From contig LR990042.1 in NCBI GenBank assembly GCA_905147135.1, forward strand, positions 15,243,545 to 15,307,544: a stretch of 64,000 bases of DNA. Reading direction: 5' to 3'. The notes below the pieces were generated by a model, which saw only the letters and a program-made list of their open reading frames with translations, did no database searches and was not told the DNA's origin. Both the position numbers and the translations under genes were made by a program. Of this stretch, positions 55,597-64,000 are shown piece by piece. The DNA comes from Blastobasis lacticolella. Taxonomy: Eukaryota > Arthropoda > Insecta > Lepidoptera > Blastobasidae. Position 1 is the stretch's first letter. Each line of letters opens with the position of its first letter.

Positions 55597-56445
55597 ACGT
55601 CTGTTACTAGTAATAGGCCTTACGACGCAAGCTGCTAGACAGCCAGTAATTTTGCACATCGTGATATTTTTACAATGCACTTGTTGGATCTACAACGTCA
55701 ATACCTTACGAGTTACGAAATTTTTATTGGGCATAAAACAGAAATGGGTATCGGATATTTTACGAGGTAACGCATAAAAGTTAAATGCAAAATATTATCT
55801 TTATGCGTTTGTATAGCTTTATACGTACATAGAACACGATTTCACTTTAACACAAAATAGTTATAATTTAACTCAAAATAAACACTTGAAAAATGATCAA
55901 TGGAAGCTTGATGATACATCTATAGAGGAGTCTAGTGACATCAACATTAAGATTATAAAGGGGCAAATTAGACATTAAGCGCTATGGTCTGAATGGTCTT
56001 GAAGCCTAGTGCCGCCGCCTGATAAAAAAGACCATCTATTGAAGTGCCAGTAAAGGCAAGTCAAAGTAAGTTTAGCGTCAAGAAGATTAATTCGGCAAGT
56101 GGTGGTAGCAACAACATTGACTGATATCGTAAATGGTGACTATGTCGTAGAGGCATATATCTTACCTTCGTAATCAAAAAAATGGGCAGCAAATTTTTTA
56201 CCCGACTGCGACAGAAGGAGGGTTATCGGTTGAGTATTTTCTACACTACGATCTAAAACCCGCATAAAAGCATGTAAATTGTGTCAATGCCTTTATTGAA
56301 TGAGGCTGAAGTCGAGCAATGGACGATTGTCCAGCAATAGGCTGCTGATGACAAGGTAAAAACGGAACTTTGCTAGCGAGACATTACTTTATTGTTACAA
56401 CTGTTACAAGATAAATACGTAAATTTTCTGGCCAAACATTAATAA
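55597..56445. other. intergenic, no gene seen
   Basis: No exon recognised, although an upstream exon of the gene ending at 54370 should be on the minus strand somewhere beyond 55157. Confidence 0.4.
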
Positions 56446-57298
56446 TCAAATAATTCTTCTGTCATTGAACCTGGTATCTTCCGTACCGCTTGTGAGGGGT
56501 TGAAATCCATTTTCGTCAGCTATATACTTCACCACGTGGAGTTTGCCTGTGGGACCTATGTAACCATATTCGCCTCGGACGATCAGGATTCCGGGCCATG
56601 AGACGCCTCCGTCTTCATGTCTATAGCTGCCATCAGACGTTTCGTACCTGGCGATGGCGTAAGGCAACAATTTAGAAGTGTCCGAAATGGAGTGGAACGA
56701 ATCTGCAATTATGGAGAAAATGTAAACGTAAACGAATAAACTGAATGTCGTATATAGTGTGGTCGTTGTTAATAGCGGAGACTGAATATATACTATGTCG
56801 ATCCAGGCCCCGGGAACCCGATCTATGTTCAGGAAACGTTGACGTTACCTTGGGACGTAAACGTAATAGCCTTAATGAACTTCTTACATCTTTTGTTGTT
56901 GGGGGCACGTATTATTATTTATTTAGTAACTCATAACGTTTCCTGCCCTCAACCCAACCCATGATTGATATCGAGCCAGCGCATTTATAAAATTTGTTAT
57001 TAATGAAAACTACAGCGAGCAGTGCTGTGTTTTTTATTTATTTATTTGCCTTCGACTTTCTCAAAAAGACGGATGTTATATGTTTGATAAGTTGATCTGT
57101 GTCCCGCTATGGCATCATAACTCTCGAACGGATGGATCGATTTCGATGCGGTGTTCATTATATGAAATATAATACTTACTCAAAACTGTATGCTCCGTGA
57201 CCATTGTTGTTGTACGTGTAGTGTTTGATTTTGGTAAGTTCCAAAGCATCCACGGCACACGCAGCCAGTAGCGCCAAATCCGCCAACGGCAAACTTAT
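56446..57298 (-). CDS. RR-1 cuticular protein, gene 5 (first exon not found)
   Basis: Exon 57298-57180 (acceptor ACACGCAG, donor GTAAGT, phase 2) gives ISLPLADLALLAACAVDALE, the rest of a signal peptide with an odd Asp, then KIKHYTYNNNGHGAYSFE. It joins exon 56647-56446 (acceptor TCGCCAG): YETSDGSYRHEDGGVSWPG, ILIVRGEYGYIGPTGK and VVKYIADENGFQPLTSG, then a charged tail ending DRRII. RR-1 consensus is complete (YETSDG, GEYGY, YIADENGFQP), and the PDG turn reads PTG. The initiator exon, expected as ATG-AAA plus a donor upstream, was not located, and the upstream intron is tandemly duplicated (57560-57850). Confidence 0.78.
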
Positions 57299-57549
57299 CT
57301 GCGTGTACGCATGTCACGTGTCAAGGCTATGCGATCTCGCGCCGAATAGGTCAGGTTGAGATATAGGTTGTTTCTTTCCGAAGTAGTGAGATGGTACGGA
57401 ATGGGACAAAAGGATGGGAAACAAGTGCAAAAGTTTAGTTTAATTTAAGTTATTATTACACTCCATTAAAAATTAATCCAAATTTGTGTCCACGCCATGC
57501 TCTTATGATGGAATATTAAAATGTAAGAATGCATCAAATGTGTGGTGGT

Positions 57550-57895
57550 GTTTGATCCGTTATTTCCAATACAGGGACCACGGCAAACGCAGCCAGTAGC
57601 GCTCAAACCGCCAACGGCAGACCACTTATCTGCGTGCACGCATGTCACGTGTCAAGGCTATGCGTTCTCGTATAAAATATTAACGCCGAATAGGTCAGGT
57701 TGAGATATAGGTTGTTTCTTTCGGAAGTAGTGAAAAGGTACGGAAAGGGACAAAAGGATAGGGCGACAAGTGTGAAAGTTTAGTTTAATTAAAGTAATGC
57801 CGGCCACATGCCGCTTAAAAAATAAATCTGCTGCGAGTAAGTTACAATTTATGGTCCATACCTTGCTCTTGTTGTGGAATATTATTATGTAAGTA
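57550..57895 (-). pseudogene. tandem duplicate of gene 5 exon 2 start and intron 1
   Basis: The segment with GCAGCCAGTAGCGC, ATCTGCGTG and GGTCAGGTTGAGATATAGG repeats 57240-57447 in direct orientation at high similarity. In the duplicated exon the frame carries an in-frame TGA (CCGTTGGCGGTTTGA) and the coding part is only partly retained. Confidence 0.75.
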
Positions 57896-58754
57896 AGTAG
57901 TACATGTTATTAGAAAGTCAAAACTGTTGAGAAGTTAAAAACAGTTGCATAGGGGGCTTAGCCCTACGTCTGAGGGAGGGTTATTGCCAAAACCACCCAT
58001 AATAAAAAATAAAGGAAGATACATTATATGCGTATGCTCTATACAAAACTACTTCTATAAAAACATCACGTCAATCCATCAACAAACAAACGTCATTTCG
58101 CATTCATAATATTATATGCAAGAAATAATTAAATTTTCATATTGACAAATATGAGCACGTGACATATACATTACTTATTTATAAACACAATTAAGTACAA
58201 AGTTTTAGAAACTAAATACCCATGTCATTGTCACATTTTTCACAATTATAATGCATAAGCAGGTAAGTATATCCACAAATTATATTCGTTGTAGGCATTC
58301 TTTATATGACTCTTTCATTGAGATGCCAAGTAGCAATGCCCGATTTATATGTACCAGCGGTGCTTTTATTTATTTCGGTATTACACTGACCAAACTTGTT
58401 TTTATTTGTTTTAAATGATGAACCAAACCATACTTATTATGACAACTATTCGGCTGAACTGAGTTAAAGCTGAAACCGTAAAACTAACGATAGAAACAGT
58501 TCATAAGTTTTACTGGCGTTAAAAGTTTAAAACTTATGAACTAATTCTATTGTTGCTTTGACTGTTTTAGTTTTAATACAGTTCAGACTGAGTTTAGAGG
58601 TATTTTTGTGATAATAAGTATTGTTTTGTAAATTATCTTGAACTTAAAAGACGTTCAGTCAATGTAACAGCGCAATAAAAAAAATGCGCCAACTACAGGC
58701 ATGGGCATTTTTTATAATGTGATCGTGTTTGTAGAATCTGATCGCGCAATCACA

Positions 58755-59500
58755 TCTACACTAATATTATAAAGAGAAAAGATTTGTACCTATTTTTGTA
58801 TGTTTGTATGTTTGTAATGAATAGGCTCAAAAAGTACTGGGCCGATTTAAAAAATTCTTTCACCAATAGAATGCTACATTCTTCCAATTTGACATAGGTT
58901 ACATTTTATTTTGAAAAAAATTAGGGATCCTTGGTAAAATTTGAACAATGTAACCGAAGGTGTAGAAAAATGAGTCTTAAAATTCCTTACATCGCGTGCG
59001 CTGCAAAAACTATTGATGATAGAACAAAATAGTGTACTACGACTTTGCAAAACACATCATTATCTACAAAAAGTGTCGCGACAGTATATGTCTAACTTTT
59101 ATAGTTATGTCACAATAAGTGTTCTTTTATTTTAAAAATTTAATTAAAATGCCGCCGCTAAAAACGCTCTTTATTTGTACCTTGGTATTAATCCTTATCA
59201 AAATCAATTACTTCATATTCACGACTGCTTCAATACCTTCATATAACTGTTTGAATTATTCAATTCAGACATTCCATTCGAAAGATATCACGAGTTTAAA
59301 AATGTAAATATTAGAAAAAAGTCGCGTGTTCGCCGCTCAGTCCGCTCGGCTATCTAGGCAGCACGGGGTACGAGAGGGGAGTCAATGTTAGGTAATAAAT
59401 TGCCGCGCGGCACACTCACGCGGTCGGCTCCCTACGCAGCGGTCGTGTGTAACCCGTGTACCCGTAGTGGTACCCGTGCGAAGCCGGGGCGGGCCGCTAG
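58755..59500 (+). mobile_element. non-autonomous Helitron, complete ends
   Basis: Starts TCTACACTAATATTATAAAG after an A and ends GAAGCCGGGGCGGGCCGC then CTAG before a T, with a GC-rich hairpin-forming 3' end. This is the TC...CTAG structure inserted between A and T, without target duplication, that defines Helitrons. It is 746 bp with no Rep/helicase gene. The ORF at 59119-59307 inside it has no resemblance to known proteins. Confidence 0.85.
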
Positions 59501-60544
59501 TGTTTCATATTTGGGTAGAAAACAATGAAATAATTGTTTAGAAATAGTTGCTGATTTGTCTTGGTGTCCAATATCAATTTAGAAGGGATAGTACGGTTTG
59601 AAATACCAGAAATAAAGCTGTAAAGCAAGCGTAATAAAATTAGTTGCACAGTCTCATTAAAATATTAAGTTTGGCGTTAAAAAAGCTGGTCTAAACCTGT
59701 TTGTCGACTCACCATTCTTTTATACTTTGGTGTTTTTTCTTCAGATATGTTGCTAAATACACTGCGGCGGGAGACGACTGCCCACACTTTATATCCAGTT
59801 CCTCAAGAACGCCATGTCTGGACCTCATTCCATAGAAAATAATGCGACTCGAGGATCACTCAGTCGTTGACCCTATTCTGTTTCGCTAACTTTGGTTTCA
59901 TCGCAACTTTGTGGGTGGAGCTTTTATGTGTAACCATTATCATATATTTTTCAAGAGAAATAATTAAGCTTACTTATAATACTAGTTTATACACGAAATG
60001 TAGATTAGGTTATGGCAGGTTGTTTACCTATTTTTTGGTGAACGGTTACTTAATAACCTTATTAAATTTAATTGCTGATGTTTTAATGTTTCTACTATAC
60101 GCGAAACTGAATATTTTCCTAGCTACTACTTATCTACTGTAACCTTATTCTGATAAAACGTATTACTGTAGGTATTTAAAGGCCTTGTTTTAGCAAATTT
60201 AACCATAGAAATAGAGATGACACTAAAAATAAACATACAAAAGTATACAAAAAAGGATAGTCATTAATTGCAATCATCATTATTTAATGAATTAAAACGA
60301 CGATCTTCAGTAAAAATTTTTAACATTGTTTTAATTATTATACCTATACCAAATGCATTTTTTAAATTTCTTTTTAAATATATATTTCATTGTTGTTAGA
60401 AGCAGTCTAATAATTTTAAGAGAGTTGAAACTAGGAAAGTTGAATCAATGCTCAAGGACAGTTAATATCATGAAAAGTATTCCGAAGTAAGCGAAACAGG
60501 GCTACATAAATTTAACTATCGGTCTATCAGATATTTAGATAAGT
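59501..60544. other. intergenic, no gene supported
   Basis: A hydrophobic frame at 59867-60142 could encode membrane segments but shows no family motif. The sequence is otherwise AT-rich and featureless. Confidence 0.4.
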
Positions 60545-60840
60545 AGAGAATAGCGGGGTAACCCGTTCGAATTGAAGCCGACTAGGGAAGTACCTCTACC
60601 TTACGGAATACCGCAGCCAAACAATATTATTGTGCTCTTGTCAGTGAGCAAGGTCTCCTGGTTCGCTGGTTTGGTCACGTGTTGCGTAAGTCCAAGGGAA
60701 ATAGGTACCTAAACCTGTTGGTAACAGGAAAGAGGTCCCGTGGAAGGCCCAAAAAACGATAGTTTGACATCGTCGATTCGGATGCGAGAGCCAATAGCTT
60801 ACGACCCAAGAATTAGCATGATCGGATATTTAAAGGCATT
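60545..60840 (+). pseudogene. family C fragment followed by an RTE-like LINE end
   Basis: 60550-60640 is family C reversed (GGGGTAACCCGTTCGA; GGAATACCGCAGCCAAAC). 60650-60830 reads LVRWFGHVLRKSKGNRYL and VTGKRSRGRPKKR, the conserved RT C-terminal block RWFGHVLR...GKR.RGRPKKRW, followed by stops. Confidence 0.7.
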
Positions 60841-61439
60841 GTTAATTTACGCACTGCATCCATTCTAAATCATAGAAAATGTGGTCTGATGTAGCCACAA
60901 CCGGCACTATTTCGTATTTTAATGACAGTTTCGCGAGTGCGTACCATTGTGTATGGAATACAATGTATGGAATACAAATTGGGTCCGAGTTTACTATAAT
61001 CTATCGAGTTTATAGGTATGTGGCGTGTTCAAAAAACGAACTAATAGTATTGCGTTGTAATATTCAGATGAACTCTTTAGTAAGTAAGAGACGCTTGTCG
61101 CTATTACATCGCCAACTAAAACTTAACTTTTCGTATTTATATCGGATGCAGCGTAAAAAGCTCTCTAAAAAAGCACAGACAATACCTTCCTATCGGGATT
61201 CATCCTAATAGTGAAGCGACAACGCCTGCTTGTATATTTCTATGGGTCTGAAACAAGAAAACATATTTAACATGAACACCGGAATGCTATAAAATTGACG
61301 AAAACATTATAATAGCATATAATATATAATTAATAAACACTTGCAGATACAGAAAAGCAAGTAAATATAGGTTGGCTTCCTAAAAACAACCCAAACGACT
61401 TTAAAATGGTGTTTTTTTTCATTTATTATTCATAACATT

Positions 61440-61790
61440 GATCACTGGCAGGACGACATCGTCAAGATAACCGAAAAATTATGGATAGCAAAGGGGAGTG
61501 GAAGGGAATGGCCAGAATTGCGAGAGGATTACGACCAATTTTAGGAAGCAAACTGCCCTACTCACGCTGAGTCATCTGGTACGTGGTCACCACTTGATAA
61601 CTTAATTGCCCATCGGCCATGTGTTCTTAAAGCTATGTGTCCTGCCCACTGCAACTTTAGCCTGGAAATCCTTAGGTCTATGTCGGTGACCATGGTTCGC
61701 TTGCGGATCTCCTCATTTCTGATTCTATGGCGCAGCGAGACTTAAAGCATAGCCTTTTCCATGCTCTTTGGTTGACAGTGAGCTTTCTTA
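61440..61790 (-). pseudogene. RTE-like LINE RT end adjoining cuticle gene 6
   Basis: The minus strand reads RNEEIRKRTMVTDIDLRI, SRLKLQWAGHIALRTHGRW and SGDHVPDDSA across a shift, the usual RT C-terminus. It begins within a few bases of the stop codon of cuticle gene 6, so the gene's 3' UTR seems to have been replaced or invaded. Confidence 0.7.
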
Positions 61791-61793
61791 CAA

Positions 61794-62930
61794 TCAGTAA
61801 TATTTGGTAAATCTAAAAAGGCTTACATCCGGCTTCATAGGTCCTTTAATCACTCTATATCCTTTATCATCTGCTTCGTAATACACGGCGCGTTGAGTAC
61901 CCGTGGGATCCTTGTACGTATAGTAGCCCCTCACGAATATGTACTGGTCCGCTTGACCGCTGCGCATTACTGTGCCAATTTCCTCTCGCTTTGTCCCATC
62001 CGATATGACAAATCTGAAAAATAAGGTAGTTTTATTAAGTTTTTTTTATACATAGAACATCAGTTCTTAGGTACTTGATCGAGAAGTGTGGAAGTATGGG
62101 AGGGAGACCTTTGCTCAGCAGTAAGAGGATTCAGGCTAATATAATAAATAAATATACATAGAACAATAATACGTTTCCGCCTTCAAATTCGATAACACAT
62201 TATTTATTTTATCAGGCTCAACACTCTCTTAACTACTTATTTCATGACATTAATCATACTGAAGGTCTTAAGACTAAACTCTGTTACCATATTTGATTAC
62301 TGGCCTTTATTCACAACCACGTCCACGTAAAATTCGGTTTATCCCATATACTCGCGGAACTACCTAACTCAAATGTTAAATCAGAATACCTACAACACTT
62401 GCTGCGCCGATACGCTCCAATGGGAAGATTTTTCTCCTGCTGGACTGCTGGATATAATTAGCTATGTGTAGACCATAAGTGTGAGTTTATAAGATCAGTT
62501 ATCTTATTTTTGAATCGCTCGCCTCGATTCAAACGATTAATTATTTTGATTTTCAACATGAAAAATACGATCTTTTCATGCATAATGCTGATTTTTCCTA
62601 TTTTTGAACCGTACTCTTTCGGTGTTGCCATTGTGATTTAAAAAAAATTGAATTTTTCATTCTGAAAGTCAACATTGAAAACCGTTTGAATCGAGGCGAG
62701 CGATTCATAAATAGAGCCCTTGTTTACTTGTAATGAACAACTTTCTAAATTACTACTTATTGCTTTTAGCCCATTTGAGAAACTAAGACTCTTTAAAGGT
62801 CACCCATTACCTACCTGAATTTGTAGTTTCCTGTGCCATCGTTCCTGTTTTCGCAGATGAGCGTCTCGGGCGCAGGCACGGTGCAAGCCAACACCGCACA
62901 GACCAGAAGGCATAAAACCCAGAAATACAT
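61794..62930 (-). CDS. RR-1-like cuticular protein, gene 6 (divergent)
   Basis: Exon 62930-62815 (acceptor TATTTTTTAG, donor GTAGGT, phase 2) starts with ATG directly after the acceptor: MYFWVLCLLVCAVLACTVPA as signal peptide, then CENRNDGTGNYKFR. Exon 62013-61794 (acceptor TTTTTCAG) reads FVISDGTKREEIGTVMRSG, YIFVRGYYTYKDPTGTQRA and VYYEADDKGYRVIKGPMKP, ending SLFRFTKYY. Total about 111 residues. The R&R pattern is kept (SDGT..E, RGYYTY.DPTG, YYEADDKGY), but the final P.G/P...P motif is altered. A donor-like GTAAGC at the codons after KPD leaves open a further 3' exon. A 5' UTR exon is expected upstream. Confidence 0.75.
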
Positions 62931-64000
62931 CTAAAAAATACAGTGCAAGGCAGTAAAAATAATGCACATCGTCTTCGAATTAACTCTGTGTAGAGATAGA
63001 AGGCCGGTAGTATACGAACGCTACACGAAAGTAAAATACGAAAACTACGGTATACTAAAGTATACCGTATTCTGCCTTTCCTCACGGTAATTTTGGTAAG
63101 AAACGATTATCGTAAGTTTTTCAATGTAGATTCGTTTGTTCTTTAAAAATACAACAATGAGAGTGGTAAGGGGAACAGGAAGAATGAGGCTTGGCTCGAT
63201 TCGCTTCCGCGCAGTACCCGCAGGATGGTGGACCATCTAATCATTCTCTCTCTTTCTCTCTGTCGTTCGTATTTTTTATCATATCGAAAACACGAATCGT
63301 AGGTGACCTATGTAGTGATTGTACATTAATTTGTTTACATTATCTGTCCATAAGCTGTGTATGAAATTTTATTTGAAATAAAATAATAAATCATCAGCAG
63401 GTTGAAGGGTTTAACCATCATTTATTAATCTGATCAAATATGGCTAACCAGCACAACAAAAACACGTATGTAACATAACATAAGGCATCATAAACGAGAT
63501 AACTTCGATTTCATATGAAATAATAATATACGAAAACTACGAAAAGCACCGTACCTATAAAACGTAAATTTCAATAAAATAATAAAATAAGAATACTACC
63601 GTAGCTACCGTACCGTACCGAAACAACCGTATACGTTAGTTTTACACGTATATGCAGTAGAGACAACGCTCTATGAAAACGAACTAGCCGATTCCGTACA
63701 CGAACCCCATCACAAGGCCTGATGGAAAGTCACCAATTACAGCAACTACTTTATCCATCAAATCGAAACAGAATTCTATAAGACTAGTACTAGTATTAAT
63801 ACTAGCTTTAGATACCACCGACTCAAAAGTGTCTTAGCAGAAGTTGTTAGCAATGATGTTTTAATTTGAAATGTAGGTAAATGGTTCAATCGTCATATAT
63901 AGGCGAGTGTATATGTATAAATTTATAAAACAAATTAACATAAATGTTAGATGTCAATAAGAAACTTTTTGGCCACTTAAGTTGTAATTTCGAAACTTGA
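62931..64000. other. upstream of gene 6, no further gene seen
   Basis: Contains the perfect short hairpin ACGGTATACTAAAGTATACC at 63048-63069 and CCGTACCGTACCG words at 63600-63630. Some of this may be regulatory for gene 6; no core promoter could be fixed. Confidence 0.4.

Noticed and set aside
59867..60142. 91-codon hydrophobic frame, possibly a membrane receptor piece
   Set aside because: AT-rich DNA gives hydrophobic frames by chance; no receptor motif or splice context could be shown.
60879..61208. 109-codon frame
   Set aside because: No motif, unusual composition, and flanked by LINE fragments; likely chance.

Overview
The window looks like nuclear DNA from a moth or butterfly (Lepidoptera). 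It is AT-rich and intron-bearing. It is crowded with repeats of lepidopteran type: tRNA-derived SINEs, jockey/BMC1-like, RTE-like and other LINE tails, a Helitron starting TC and ending CTAG, a piggyBac, and many foldback MITEs. The recognisable host genes are mostly RR-1 cuticular proteins (CPR family, chitin_bind_4). No ORF longer than 236 codons is present, because the host genes are split into short exons and the transposon genes are broken.

Layout. 1-450 is a LINE reverse transcriptase remnant. 1.4-3.3 kb is cuticle gene 1 (+). 6.4-9.9 kb is cuticle gene 2 (+), a tandem relative of gene 1, with a 3.57 kb piggyBac inserted exactly at its stop codon (9868-13437). 13.4-40.8 kb is a long repeat-dominated stretch: SINEs, two minisatellites, an orphan second copy of the gene 1 promoter (19.95-20.85 kb), paired perfect hairpins (23.25 kb), a 3.25 kb and a 3.58 kb element with terminal inverted repeats, several broken LINEs, GC-rich islands and an unexplained array of a 26-nt dyad motif (31.5-32.0 kb). 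40.9-43.8 kb is cuticle gene 3 (-), an inverted paralogue of gene 2 that shares its intron 2. 45.8-46.3 kb holds a small possible EF-hand-like gene (+). 47.0-47.7 kb is cuticle gene 4 (-). 53.3-55.2 kb holds exons of an unrecognised minus-strand gene. 56.4-57.3 kb is cuticle gene 5 (-), followed by a tandem duplicate of part of it. 58.8-59.5 kb is a complete non-autonomous Helitron. 61.8-62.9 kb is cuticle gene 6 (-).

The six cuticle genes have phase-2 junctions into an exon carrying the Rebers-Riddiford domain, and four of them start with a three-codon first exon (MKL or MQL). They would be secreted by epidermal cells and bind chitin in the procuticle. Genes 1-3 form a subfamily with the core [18 protein letters not shown] and an unusual cysteine-containing C-terminus ending CG. 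Their promoters share a TATTTAA box about 30 nt before an arthropod initiator, with an upstream TTTGCC-like box. All exon structures were inferred by eye from splice signals, reading phase and family similarity; no transcript data were available.
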